From: CBDCOD01 sp965219665
GTDB lineage: Bacteria; Pseudomonadota; Gammaproteobacteria; CAKMZV01
Assembly: GCA_965219665.1 (NCBI GenBank)
Contig: CBDCOD010000013.1
Coordinates: 1 to 26,352, forward strand
DNA length: 26,352 nt
Direction of reading: 5' to 3'
Within the stretch, counting starts at the first letter, position 1, and the number at the start of each line of letters is the position of its first letter. The translations under genes were made by a program, and so were the position numbers. Below the pieces are notes generated by a model. It had not been told where the DNA came from, made no database searches, and worked only from the letters and a program-made list of their open reading frames with translations. Below are positions 7,680-17,309 of this stretch, in pieces.

Positions 7680-10423
7680 TAGGCCATTAAATCAAGTAAC
7701 TGCTTACGCAAGTGATTTTTTTGCTCTAAACATACTACATGCTTAGAGCGTACCTGCTCAACTACTGCCTCAGGTGCCTTTTTTGTAAAAGCAGGATTAT
7801 TGAGTTTATGGGTTAACTGATCCAATTGTTTTTCAATCTGTGCTAACTCTTTTTGCAACCGCTTTTGTTCTGACTCAACATCAATCAGCCCTGCTATAGG
7901 AATCACCAACTTCCCTGCACCACATAGCATGCTAACCGCTTTATCCGTAAACGTTTCACACAGCTCAATACGCTCTAATTTGGCACCTACTAACAATAAC
8001 TGCTTATACGATGATAGCCATTGCTGCTCTATAACACTTGCTTGACTGATATAAACGGTTATTTTTTTGCTGGGCGCAATATTCATCTGTGCGCGAATAC
8101 TGCGCACCCCGCCAATTACAGACTGTATCCAGTCCATCTGAGGATAGTCCTCTACTACAGCAACAGCAGGATACGGGCGACGCATAATGCTTTCTTCGGG
8201 TAAAGACAGCAAAAGTTTTACATGCTGCCAAATAGACTCCGTAATAAAGGGAATAATTGGATGTGCCAAGCAGCAGACCTTTTCTAGAATACATAACATC
8301 TGGTAGCGCGTTTTTGCTGCCTGCCTATCTTGCTGCAACAGAACTTTAGACAGTTCTAAATACCAGTCACAAAAGTCATGCCAAACAAAATCATATATAG
8401 CATTAGCTGCCAAATCTAACCGATAGGTTGCAAATGCCTGCTCCACCTGCTCCACTGTCTGTACAAGGCGTACATCGATCCATTGATCAACCACATGATC
8501 TGAAGGAGTGCTATCCAATGCCTGATCCTCTGTATTCATCAGCACAAACCGTGCACCATTCCACAATTTATTGCAAAAATTCCGATAACCCGTACATCGC
8601 GACAAATCAAAACGAATATCGCGACCTGTTGAAGCCATCGCTGCAAAAGTAAAGCGCAGCGCATCACAGCCAAAGGCGGGAATACCATCTGGATAATCCT
8701 TACGGGTATCCTTTTCTATACGCTTTGCATGCTGTGGCTGCATAAGCCCACCAGTACGCTTTGTTACCAAATTTTCTAAGCCAATGCCATCGATCAAATC
8801 TATGGGATCTAACACATTACCCTTTGACTTAGACATTTTGTCGCCGTTTTTATCACGCACTAATCCGTGAACATATACTTCTTTAAAGGGCACTTGGCCT
8901 GTAAACTTAAGCCCGAACATAATCATGCGCGCAACCCAAAAGAAGATAATATCAAAGCCTGTTACTAAAATAGAGGTGGGATAGAAGCGTTCCAGTTCTT
9001 CTGTTTCTTTGGGCCAGCCTAACGTTGAAAATGGCCATAGAGCAGATGAAAACCAGGTGTCCAACACATCCTCATCTTGGCGCAAACCTCCTTTATAGCC
9101 AGCTTGCGCTGCCTGTTTTTTGGCACTGTTTTCATCCTCAGCAACAAAGATTTCACCATTATCGCCATACCAGGCAGGTATGCGGTGCCCCCACCAAAGC
9201 TGTCGTGAGATGCACCAGTCCTGTATATTGCGCATCCAATCAAAGTAGGTATTTTCCCAGTTCTTGGGAACAAAACGCACTTCGCCTTCTTCCACTACTT
9301 CTATGGCGCGTTTTGCCAAAGCCTGCGCATCTACAAACCACTGATCAGTCAAATATGGCTCAATAACGCTCCCTGAGCGATCCCCTTTAGGCAACACATA
9401 ATTATGCGCTTCCATCCGCAGCAATAACCCTGCTGCCTCTAAATCTGCCACGATTTTCTCGCGCGCAGCAAAGCGCTCCAAACCCTGATAAGCGGATGGC
9501 GCATTTTCATTCATATGCGCATCAGGTGTAAACAAATTGATAAGCGGTAAATTTTTGTCGGCATGCCGCTGTGTGACGGCAAAGTCATTAAAGTCATGTG
9601 CGCCCGTTATTTTCACGCATCCTGAGCCAAAAGAGGGGTCCACATATTCATCGGTAATAATAGGAATCTGCCTTTCGGTCATCGGCACCCAAACCCTGCG
9701 CCCGACTAAGTGGCTATAGCGCTCATCCTCTGGATGCACTGCAATCGCCCCATCCGCTAAAATGGTCTCTGGACGTGTTGTACCAATATCCACGCCATTG
9801 CCTTCATCATCCACAAATGGATAACGCACATAATGCATAAAGCCAGTGGCTTCCTCATTCACCACTTCCAGGTCAGACACAGCCGTTTGTAGCACTGGAT
9901 CCCAATTCACTAAACGCTTGCCGCGATAAATCAACCCCTCTTCATACAAGCGCACAAACACAGTGCGCACCGACTCCGATAAGTCCTCATCTAATGTAAA
10001 GCGCTCACGCTGCCAGTCCAAAGAAGATCCCATGCGTCTTAACTGTTGGGTAATTTGCCCGCCTGATTGCGCTTTCCAATCCCAAACTGCATCAACAAAA
10101 GCGGCTCGACCCATGCCGGTGCGTTGCTTTCCTTTAGCTGCTAATTGACGCTCCACCACCATCTGCGTTGCAATACCAGCATGATCAGTGCCAGGCTGCC
10201 ATAAAACATTCTTGCCTTTCATACGCTGGTAACGCACCAACGCATCCATAATCGTATCTTGAAAAGCATGCCCCATATGTAAGTTCCCTGTTACATTAGG
10301 CGGCGGAATCATAATACAAAAATTTTCAGCATCAGGGTCATTACCAGCAGTAAAGTGCTGACCTTTTTCCCAAAAATCGTACCATTTTTTCTCAATGGCT
10401 GCTGGATCGTAGTTTTTTTTCAT
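7679..10423 (-). CDS. valS: Valyl-tRNA synthetase
   Basis: 914 residues, class Ia synthetase. The HIGH motif is HMGH at 49-52 in PPNVTGNLHMGHAF and the KMSKS motif is at 529-533. Between them lies the editing (CP1) domain with GTTRPET. The anticodon-binding helical domain follows, and a C-terminal coiled-coil arm ends the protein (about 850-914, typical of ValS). The leader is about 210 bases and AGGAC precedes the ATG; TATAAT on the minus strand at 10480-10485 could be a -10 box, but no good -35 is seen. It is the first gene of the six-gene operon that continues to tsaB. Confidence 0.98.
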   Translation of the reverse strand: MKKNYDPAAIEKKWYDFWEKGQHFTAGNDPDAENFCIMIPPPNVTGNLHMGHAFQDTIMDALVRYQRMKGKNVLWQPGTDHAGIATQMVVERQLAAKGKQRTGMGRAAFVDAVWDWKAQSGGQITQQLRRMGSSLDWQRERFTLDEDLSESVRTVFVRLYEEGLIYRGKRLVNWDPVLQTAVSDLEVVNEEATGFMHYVRYPFVDDEGNGVDIGTTRPETILADGAIAVHPEDERYSHLVGRRVWVPMTERQIPIITDEYVDPSFGSGCVKITGAHDFNDFAVTQRHADKNLPLINLFTPDAHMNENAPSAYQGLERFAAREKIVADLEAAGLLLRMEAHNYVLPKGDRSGSVIEPYLTDQWFVDAQALAKRAIEVVEEGEVRFVPKNWENTYFDWMRNIQDWCISRQLWWGHRIPAWYGDNGEIFVAEDENSAKKQAAQAGYKGGLRQDEDVLDTWFSSALWPFSTLGWPKETEELERFYPTSILVTGFDIIFFWVARMIMFGLKFTGQVPFKEVYVHGLVRDKNGDKMSKSKGNVLDPIDLIDGIGLENLVTKRTGGLMQPQHAKRIEKDTRKDYPDGIPAFGCDALRFTFAAMASTGRDIRFDLSRCTGYRNFCNKLWNGARFVLMNTEDQALDSTPSDHVVDQWIDVRLVQTVEQVEQAFATYRLDLAANAIYDFVWHDFCDWYLELSKVLLQQDRQAAKTRYQMLCILEKVCCLAHPIIPFITESIWQHVKLLLSLPEESIMRRPYPAVAVVEDYPQMDWIQSVIGGVRSIRAQMNIAPSKKITVYISQASVIEQQWLSSYKQLLLVGAKLERIELCETFTDKAVSMLCGAGKLVIPIAGLIDVESEQKRLQKELAQIEKQLDQLTHKLNNPAFTKKAPEAVVEQVRSKHVVCLEQKNHLRKQLLDLMA

Positions 10424-10633
10424 TTGTCCTTTTTATAAATTTTATATATCCTCACAGCGTGTTTTGCTGCAAGTGCACAATTATATGATGCTTAATACTA
10501 AAATACGAGATAGCGTACCAAAAAAGCTACTGCTAATTATTTTATTTTGCTACAACTACTTTCTCAAAGGCAGGCACACGCCCAACCCAATATGAAAAGC
10601 CGTTATATATGCTTTGCTCTATGACTTAGTTCG

Positions 10634-13075
10634 TTATAATTTTGCAAAATCATCAACCGCCATAGCGCGCTGCACAGCCTGATGGGCATCTAACCACTGC
10701 TTCTTATCCGCTTTATTTAAAATATCAGCAGTCACTAATTCACCTAACCATTCTTCAAAATGCAAATGATCGGGTTTCTTATGTCCATGTTGTGCCATTT
10801 TCTTTTGCCAGTCTGCACATACTTGTTGCTGATCAAAGCCACGTATCAAAATGCTGATTGCATCATCATGCTGCCCAATATAGATATCAGTATGTAGTTC
10901 CAATCCTAATCGACTGGGCGTTAACCCTTGCTTTGCAATCTCAAACCACTGCTTGAGGGCTACTGGTGCATAACGCTTACCTAAAGGGAAGCTCAATAGT
11001 TTTATAGCAATACGCAAAGGGCGTGCTACGGGCAAGTTATTCACCACACTTATCAAGGCATCTTCTGCTTGGCAAAAATGGGTTTGACACGTGTTAAGCA
11101 CTAATGCTCTATGCTGAGCTGGGTAGCCATCCTGATTCCACTTGCGCATAGTGACAGAGGCAATCACCAAATGCATCCAAGCATCGGCAAAACGTGCTGA
11201 TAGCCCTTCACGACGCTTCAGATCACCACCCAACAGCATCAACCCTACATCCGCAAGCCACCCTAATTGTGCGCTTAAATGATTCAACTGTTGCCAAGGG
11301 CGTTTAATCACCGTTGGTGCATCACAAGACAGCAGCGCGCCTTTACTAATAGAGCCGCTTATACTTTTTGCTAATAAGCGGATATGGTATTGAACATGCT
11401 TCTGCAAGAGCCCATCAAAGCATTCTTCCCCTGATGCATGGTTCTCATCATTCAGCGCTTCTAATTCTTCTATAAGATAGGGATGACAGCGCATAGCACC
11501 TTGCCCAAAAACCATCATAGAGCGCGTTAAAATGTTTGCACCCTCCACAGTAATACTAATCGGAACGCTACGATAGAGTGCCTCTAAATAGTTACTATCT
11601 CCCGCCATGATGGCGCGCCCACCATGCACATCCATAGCGTGATTCACACTGGTGCGCAAAGCATTCGTGCTCGCATACTTAATCATCGCTGCTAAAACTG
11701 CTGGTTTTTGTCCATCGTCTAAGGCATCGGTTGCCATTTCTGAAAACGCCTTATTCGCATACGCATTCACCGCCATTTGTGCCAAAGGTTCTTGAATCCC
11801 CTCAAAATATCCAATGGGCACCTTAAACTGTACCCGCGCACCACAATAAGCAGAGGAAGTGTAATAGCACAACTGAGTCCCTGCAACCGACAACGCTGGC
11901 AAGGAAATACAACGCCCAACCCCAAGGCTTTCAATCAGCATGCGCCAACCTTGTCCAATGTACTGCTCTTCACCGATTAATGCATTCATAGGAATCCATA
12001 CCGACTCCCCACGCGTTGGTCCATTCATAAATGGTGTCCACAACGGATTATGGCGGCTACCGATGTGAACCCCTTTTGCATTGGTTGAGATCAATGCACA
12101 AGTAATGCCCAATTCATTCTTACCTGCTAAAGGGTGCTCTGGATAATATTTTTCTAATAATCCATCTGCATCAAAGGCTTTAAACGCCAGCCCTAACAAA
12201 GTCGCCACGGGTGCCAGCGTAATGTAGCGTTTATTCCAGTCTAAGCGCACCCCTAATACCATTTGACCATCTACCTCACGCTCTTCAAGCATTCCGCGGT
12301 CTTCTATCGAACCTGCATCAGACCCAGCAACAGAGGAAGTCAGTGCAAAACAAGGAATCTCTTCCCCGCTGGCTAGACGTGGCAGATATTGCTTTTTCTG
12401 TGCTTCTGTACCGTAATGCAATAACAATTCACCAGGGCCTAAAGAATTAGGCACCATCACTGTTACCCCTAAAGCGCTATTGCGTGATGCTAACTTCGCA
12501 ATCACACGCGCATGTGCTGTGGCAGAAAACCCTAACCCCCCATACTCAGGTGGAATAATCATGCCGAAAAAACGCTTCTCTTTAATAAAATGCCATGCTT
12601 TCTTACTTAAATCCGCTCGCTTCTGAATGGCATGTCCTTCACACATGGCACATAATTGCTCGACTTCTTCTTCCAAAAAGCGCTGTTCAGCCTCACTGAG
12701 CTGATACGTAGGAATCTGATTCAAACGCTCCCAGTTTGCTTCCCCCGTAAAGATGGATTTTTCCCAGCCCACCGTGCCTGCATTAATCGCTATTTGTTCC
12801 GTGGCACTAATCGGAGGCAAGGTCTTTTTTAAGGATTTAAACAGTCTGCTACTAACCCATGGCTGGCGAACCTGACTAAAAAGAAACAGAGCCGAGACGC
12901 TGGCGCTAAGAATAATACCAGCCCCAGTCCATATAAAATCAAGCCAATCTAATAGGCCAAATAGAAAAAACACCCCTGCAAGGGCAACCAACACCAATAA
13001 AGGATTTGTTTTGGTGCGCGCGATCCCTAAAAATACAGCTAAAAATAATGCAACAAACAGAATCAAGTTTAACAT
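10634..13075 (-). CDS. fadE: Acyl-CoA dehydrogenase FadE
   Basis: 813 residues, almost exactly the E. coli FadE length (814) and far longer than the ~380 of soluble acyl-CoA dehydrogenases. The N-terminus is hydrophobic with about two to three membrane segments in residues 1-70, as in FadE. The acyl-CoA dehydrogenase core follows at about 140-520 with FGMIIPPEYGGLGFS and CFALTSSVAGSDAGS (FAD and substrate region), GVGRCISLPALS and MDVHGGRAIM. A FadE-specific C-terminal domain of about 280 residues (DUF1974) completes it. It performs the first step of fatty acid beta-oxidation. AGAGG lies about 7 bases before the ATG. It stands alone, divergent from the GNAT gene across a 200-base gap. Confidence 0.96.
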   Translation of the reverse strand: MLNLILFVALFLAVFLGIARTKTNPLLVLVALAGVFFLFGLLDWLDFIWTGAGIILSASVSALFLFSQVRQPWVSSRLFKSLKKTLPPISATEQIAINAGTVGWEKSIFTGEANWERLNQIPTYQLSEAEQRFLEEEVEQLCAMCEGHAIQKRADLSKKAWHFIKEKRFFGMIIPPEYGGLGFSATAHARVIAKLASRNSALGVTVMVPNSLGPGELLLHYGTEAQKKQYLPRLASGEEIPCFALTSSVAGSDAGSIEDRGMLEEREVDGQMVLGVRLDWNKRYITLAPVATLLGLAFKAFDADGLLEKYYPEHPLAGKNELGITCALISTNAKGVHIGSRHNPLWTPFMNGPTRGESVWIPMNALIGEEQYIGQGWRMLIESLGVGRCISLPALSVAGTQLCYYTSSAYCGARVQFKVPIGYFEGIQEPLAQMAVNAYANKAFSEMATDALDDGQKPAVLAAMIKYASTNALRTSVNHAMDVHGGRAIMAGDSNYLEALYRSVPISITVEGANILTRSMMVFGQGAMRCHPYLIEELEALNDENHASGEECFDGLLQKHVQYHIRLLAKSISGSISKGALLSCDAPTVIKRPWQQLNHLSAQLGWLADVGLMLLGGDLKRREGLSARFADAWMHLVIASVTMRKWNQDGYPAQHRALVLNTCQTHFCQAEDALISVVNNLPVARPLRIAIKLLSFPLGKRYAPVALKQWFEIAKQGLTPSRLGLELHTDIYIGQHDDAISILIRGFDQQQVCADWQKKMAQHGHKKPDHLHFEEWLGELVTADILNKADKKQWLDAHQAVQRAMAVDDFAKL

Positions 13076-13275
13076 CGAAATACCTCTTATTAAATAGAGC
13101 AGTTAGTCATAGTCTTCTTGGAAAAGGCTCATGCTACTGTAATAGAATTAGATTATACGCACTCCCCTACTAAAGATTGTTTTTTTTGCTGGTTATGCGC
13201 ATTTATGCGAGCAGTTATCTACATGCCACTACAATTATTACCTAAAAACGAACCCGCATTAGCCACGGAGGCATC

Positions 13276-13857
13276 ATGCTTCAGAACGACAACCCAACTC
13301 CCACCACCGATATAAACATCTGTACCTACACAACCAACAGGCTACTGATCATTGAATGGCACGCCATTTCACCTATGCAGTGGCATAGGGAGCCGTTAGA
13401 ACATGTTGTTATGCAAATCCTTAGCCCTGCCGTAACGCAAGAACTGCCGCCATCGTGGCAAGGCAAGTACTCTAAAGAGCGGGCACAAGCTTGGATTAAG
13501 GAGCGCGATGCTGAAGGAAGCACGCTCCTTGTGATTGAGCAATCAACCAAGCGCCCCATTGGATTGGTCATTTTGCATAGAGAACCCAATAGAAAAACGT
13601 ATCGTCTGGGCTACTTACTCAAAGAATCTGCTTGGGGCAAAGGCTTTGCCAGTGAGCTCATTCAAGGCCTCGTTGACTGGTGCGGCCGTAACCATATTAC
13701 CAGCATCATGGGCGGCGTTACCAACGATAATATTGCCTCCAAGCGTGTATTAGAAAAAAGCGGGTTTGTTTGTGCCCCAACCAATTACAATACTGGATTC
13801 ATGTGCACATTACAGATTCCACATAACCCGCAGTTGGATGCCAATACTGCACCATAA
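13276..13857 (+). CDS. GNAT-family N-acetyltransferase, RimJ/RimL-like
   Basis: 193 residues with a single GNAT domain. The acetyl-CoA pyrophosphate loop region is LKESAWGKGFASELIQ at about residues 117-132, the preceding strand is YRLGYLL, and the last helix signature is NIASKRVLEKSGF near 155-167. This is the pattern of the RimJ/RimL type (PF13302), which acetylates protein N-termini or small amines; the substrate cannot be predicted. GGAGG sits about five bases before the ATG and fixes the start. A 25-base palindrome follows 9 bases after the stop. Confidence 0.85.
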   Translation: MLQNDNPTPTTDINICTYTTNRLLIIEWHAISPMQWHREPLEHVVMQILSPAVTQELPPSWQGKYSKERAQAWIKERDAEGSTLLVIEQSTKRPIGLVILHREPNRKTYRLGYLLKESAWGKGFASELIQGLVDWCGRNHITSIMGGVTNDNIASKRVLEKSGFVCAPTNYNTGFMCTLQIPHNPQLDANTAP

Positions 13858-13866
13858 AGGGGCAAC

Positions 13867-13891
13867 GCCCGTGCAAGTTGCTTGCATGGGC
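13867..13891. repeat. Near-perfect palindrome after the acetyltransferase gene
   Basis: Arms GCCCGTGCAAG and CTTGCATGGGC (10 of 11 Watson-Crick pairs plus one G-T wobble) with a TTG loop. There is no T-run on either side, so it is not a canonical Rho-independent terminator. GCATGCAACGCC follows and partly repeats the arms. It could be a REP-like palindrome or an mRNA-stabilising hairpin between the two + strand genes. Confidence 0.5.
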
Positions 13892-13937
13892 ATTGCAACA
13901 AGCATGCAACGCCTATAAACACCTCATTCAATACACT

Positions 13938-14642
13938 ATGAAAACTATGAAAACAATTGGTTTACTCGGCGGCATGAGTTGGGAAAGCACACTAATCTAT
14001 TACAGAGCCATCAATGAAGCAGTAAAAAATGCCCTTGGTGGGTTGCACTCAGCACAAATCGTTCTATATAGCGTTGATTTTCAAACTGTAGCGCAACTCC
14101 AGAGCGCCGGCGACTGGGGAGGCGCAGCCCGTCTCTTAGTTAACGCGTCTCAAAATATTCAAGCGGCAGGTGCTGATATTTTGCTCATCTGCACCAACAC
14201 CATGCATAAAGTCGCTCCCGACATAGAGCAGGCAGTACAAATCCCCCTATTGCACATTGCAGATGCAGCAGCTGAAGAACTCGCAAGCAAAGGCGTTAAA
14301 ACCATTGGATTGCTCGGAACCTGTTTTACGATGGAGCAGGCATTTTATAAAGATCGCTTAGCCCATAAACACGGCATTCACACTATAGTCCCTGAACAAG
14401 CAGACAGACAAACCGTGCACAATGTTATTTTTGACGAGCTTTGTTTAGGAAAGATCAAACTTGCCTCCAAAATAGCGTATTTACAGGTTATAGAACGCTT
14501 ACACGCTCAAGGAGCAGAAGCCATTATTCTGGGGTGTACTGAGATTGGTATGCTCATAAACCAAGATGATACCCATGTAAAACTGTTGGATGCAGCGGCC
14601 ATCCATGCTAAAAAAGCAGTTGAATATGCCCTAAGCCCCTGA
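13938..14642 (+). CDS. ygeA: Amino-acid (aspartate/glutamate family) racemase, YgeA type
   Basis: 234 residues from the chosen ATG. It aligns along its length with my recollection of E. coli YgeA: MKTIGLLGGMSWEST at the start, GLHSAQIVLYSVDF, LICTNTMHK with catalytic C85, HIADA, and ILGCTEIG with the second catalytic C200. It is a PLP-independent two-cysteine racemase; E. coli YgeA has broad specificity. The start is uncertain: ATGs at 13938 and 13947 both give the conserved MKTIGLLGG beginning and neither has a clear ribosome site; the in-frame start at 13878 would run through the palindrome. Its 3' end overlaps the convergent aroB by 12 bases. Confidence 0.93.
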   Translation: MKTMKTIGLLGGMSWESTLIYYRAINEAVKNALGGLHSAQIVLYSVDFQTVAQLQSAGDWGGAARLLVNASQNIQAAGADILLICTNTMHKVAPDIEQAVQIPLLHIADAAAEELASKGVKTIGLLGTCFTMEQAFYKDRLAHKHGIHTIVPEQADRQTVHNVIFDELCLGKIKLASKIAYLQVIERLHAQGAEAIILGCTEIGMLINQDDTHVKLLDAAAIHAKKAVEYALSP

Positions 14643-15710
14643 ATTTTCTGCTATAACCGCATGCAATAGGGCTTTGTCATAATCGGCTGTAACATAAGCC
14701 TTACCCAGTTGCCTAAGTAGCACCAAACGAATAGCACCGTCTGCCACCTTTTTATCACTTGCCATCTTCATAAGATAGTCTTTCACCGGTAACTGAGGAC
14801 CCTTAATAGGTAATCCTATTTGTAGGAAAATAGCGCGTACGCGCTCAAAATCTTGCGCACTCAAACTGCCCTGCCTATACGATAAATCAGCCGCCATAAC
14901 CATCCCTGCAGCAATCGCCTCACCATGTAGCCACTCCCCATACCCCATCAATGCCTCAATCGCATGACCAAAGGTATGCCCAAGATTTAGCCAAGCACGC
15001 ACACCTCCTTCTAACTCATCTGCAGCAACTACTGCTGCTTTAATCTCACAACTACGTTGAATAGCATAGCGGAGGGCGGCAGCATCACGCGCCAATAATG
15101 CCGATAGATTATTCTCAATCCACTCTAAAAAATCCACATCATAAATAAGCCCATACTTAACAACCTCTGCCATGCCAGAAGCCAGTTGGCGCTGCGCTAG
15201 AGTACTCAAAACATCCGTGCTAATACATACTGCCTGAGGCTGATGGAATGCACCAATCATGTTTTTTCCCTGCGGATGATTTATACCTGTCTTGCCTCCT
15301 ACAGAAGAGTCAACTTGAGACAATAAGGTAGTCGGCACCTGAATATATGGTACACCACGTTGCCATGTTGCAGCCACAAAACCAGTTAAATCACCAATCA
15401 CACCACCACCTAATGCAATCAAAGTGGATTGGCGCGAAAAGCGATGGTCTATTAAATCATCATATACACGCTGAGCGCTTTCGATGCATTTGTAAGCCTC
15501 ACCATCAGGTAACTGACTCACAATGCAATCAAAGTCTTGAAGGTGCTGCATCAACTGTTCTAAATATAGCGGTGCAATCGTCTCATTAGTGACTATACAC
15601 ACTTGCCGACTGCTAATGTAATGTGATAATTGCGCAAAAACACCTACAGTTTTCTCAATATAAATCGGATAACTGCGCGCACCCAAATCTACTTTAACCA
15701 ACGCTTTCAA
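14631..15710 (-). CDS. aroB: 3-dehydroquinate synthase
   Basis: 359 residues (E. coli 362). The NAD-binding region GGGVIGDLTGFVAATW is at about 100-115, VDSSVGGKTGIN follows, and the zinc ligands are in LNLGHTFGHAIEA and HGEAIAAGM. It makes 3-dehydroquinate from DAHP, the second step of the shikimate pathway. It overlaps aroK by 4 bases (ATGA), the common aroK-aroB pairing, and ends inside the convergent racemase gene. Confidence 0.97.
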   Translation of the reverse strand: MKALVKVDLGARSYPIYIEKTVGVFAQLSHYISSRQVCIVTNETIAPLYLEQLMQHLQDFDCIVSQLPDGEAYKCIESAQRVYDDLIDHRFSRQSTLIALGGGVIGDLTGFVAATWQRGVPYIQVPTTLLSQVDSSVGGKTGINHPQGKNMIGAFHQPQAVCISTDVLSTLAQRQLASGMAEVVKYGLIYDVDFLEWIENNLSALLARDAAALRYAIQRSCEIKAAVVAADELEGGVRAWLNLGHTFGHAIEALMGYGEWLHGEAIAAGMVMAADLSYRQGSLSAQDFERVRAIFLQIGLPIKGPQLPVKDYLMKMASDKKVADGAIRLVLLRQLGKAYVTADYDKALLHAVIAENSGA

Positions 15711-16228
15711 TTCATGCTCCTTTTCAATAATATACTTTCTATAACTTGAGCCACTTGCTGTACACTCAGATCATCAATTGGAATAGTATAGTGTGCACAG
15801 GCACTATACAAGGCTTCCCGCTCATACAAAATACGCTCCATCGCTTCTCTAGGATCATCCGTTTTGAGTAAAGGGCGCTTAGTATCATGCTGCAAACGGG
15901 CTAGCAATACATCCACGCTCCCACTCAAATAAAAAACCGTAGCATGTTGACGCAAATATGCTCTACTCTCCTCTGCTAAAACCACACCACCACCGGTTGC
16001 CAAAACAATTGGTTCATCATCAGAAAGTACGTCCAATAAGCATTGCGCCTCTAATGCCCTAAAGTAGGCTTCACCATGCACTTCAAAAATAGACATAATC
16101 GTCTCACCTGTGCTGTCTTGAATAGTTGAATCCAAATCGACCAATTTGTACTGCAAACTCTTGCCTAATAGCCGAGCCACTGAACTTTTACCGCTGCCCA
16201 TTGGACCAATTAACGCAATACTACCCAT
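15707..16228 (-). CDS. aroK: Shikimate kinase
   Basis: 173 residues. The P-loop GPMGSGKSS is at 8-16, the Mg/shikimate-binding D in LVDLDSTIQD is followed by TGETIMSIFEVHGEAYFRALE, and GGGVV gives the shikimate-binding glycines. It phosphorylates shikimate with ATP. It lies between tsaD (overlap 8 bases) and aroB (overlap 4 bases), so the three are one transcription unit. Confidence 0.96.
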   Translation of the reverse strand: MGSIALIGPMGSGKSSVARLLGKSLQYKLVDLDSTIQDSTGETIMSIFEVHGEAYFRALEAQCLLDVLSDDEPIVLATGGGVVLAEESRAYLRQHATVFYLSGSVDVLLARLQHDTKRPLLKTDDPREAMERILYEREALYSACAHYTIPIDDLSVQQVAQVIESILLKRSMN

Positions 16229-17240
16229 ACTTCAACGAACCTAAATCCTGTAATGACCAACGTGGCTTGACATCATAAGTTCTCAACACCTGTTGATCCA
16301 CGCGTAGAGAACCACAAAAAGCAATCATAGCAGCATTATCACCACAAAAGCGCATAGACGGAATATGGATTTTGACTCCCTTTTTGTGGCAAAGTTGCTC
16401 TAAAGCGGTACGTAAAGCCTTATTGGCAGCAACGCCGCCCGTAAGCACAAATGGCATACCCTCATGACACTCTAACAAGTAAGCTGCCTTATAACACAAA
16501 GTATCTATAATGGCTGCCTGCACACTGGCTGCCATATCACAAACATCCTGATCAGTTGGGCTATCCAAACGCTGCCAACAAACCCTTGCTGCTGTTTTCA
16601 AACCGCTAAAACTCATATCTAAAGTACGTTGCTTAACCATAGGGCGCGGCAAACTAAAACGGTGAGCGTCTCCTCGTGCTGCACTACTTTCTAACGCCGC
16701 GCCTCCAGGATATCCCAGCCCCAACATTTTCGCAACCTTATCAAAGCATTCTCCCACCGCATCATCCAAACTCTGTCCTAAAATATCATATTGTCCAATT
16801 GCTTTTGCTAACACAAACATGCTGTGCCCACCTGATACTAACAAGGTTAAAAACGGCATCGCCACTTCCTGATCCATCATTGGTGTCAAAATATGCCCTT
16901 CTAAGTGGTGAACGCCTACTGCTGGAATATCGCAGGACCAGGCAATACTCTGTGCAAAGGCAGCGCCTGCTAACAAAGCACCTGGCAACCCGGGACCTTT
17001 GGTGAAAGCAACAAAACTCACTTCAGACAAATCAACCTGTGCTTGGTTCAGTGTATCGCGCAAGGTCGGCATGAGCCGCACTGCATGCTCACGCGCAGCC
17101 AACTCCGGCACTACCCCGCCCCACTGAGCATGCACCTCATGCGTATAGACAGACAGACTCTGCAAGCCCAAATCGCTGTCATATATAGCACAGCTACTTT
17201 CATCACAGGAGCTTTCTATTCCTAGTATTTTGCACGACAT
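16221..17240 (-). CDS. tsaD: tRNA N6-adenosine threonylcarbamoyltransferase TsaD
   Basis: 339 residues (E. coli 337), ASKHA fold. It starts MSCKILGIESSCDES as in the family. The metal-binding HHLEGH is at 111-116, and MSFSGLKTA and LTGGVAANKALR follow. It transfers the threonylcarbamoyl group to A37 of ANN-decoding tRNAs with TsaB, which is encoded in a different operon of this window. It is the first gene of the tsaD-aroK-aroB unit, an unusual association, and is divergent from glmS with only 69 bases between, which must hold both promoters. Confidence 0.97.
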   Translation of the reverse strand: MSCKILGIESSCDESSCAIYDSDLGLQSLSVYTHEVHAQWGGVVPELAAREHAVRLMPTLRDTLNQAQVDLSEVSFVAFTKGPGLPGALLAGAAFAQSIAWSCDIPAVGVHHLEGHILTPMMDQEVAMPFLTLLVSGGHSMFVLAKAIGQYDILGQSLDDAVGECFDKVAKMLGLGYPGGAALESSAARGDAHRFSLPRPMVKQRTLDMSFSGLKTAARVCWQRLDSPTDQDVCDMAASVQAAIIDTLCYKAAYLLECHEGMPFVLTGGVAANKALRTALEQLCHKKGVKIHIPSMRFCGDNAAMIAFCGSLRVDQQVLRTYDVKPRWSLQDLGSLKYG

Positions 17241-17309
17241 AATGTTTATTATCAGTTAGAATGTGCCTCTATTTCATCTTATTCATCATTTAATCGTATT
17301 CGTAATATT

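Noticed and set aside
13118..13315. A 65-codon + strand frame between fadE and the acetyltransferase
   Set aside because: TTG start without a ribosome site, composition unlike a protein, and it overlaps the well-supported acetyltransferase start.
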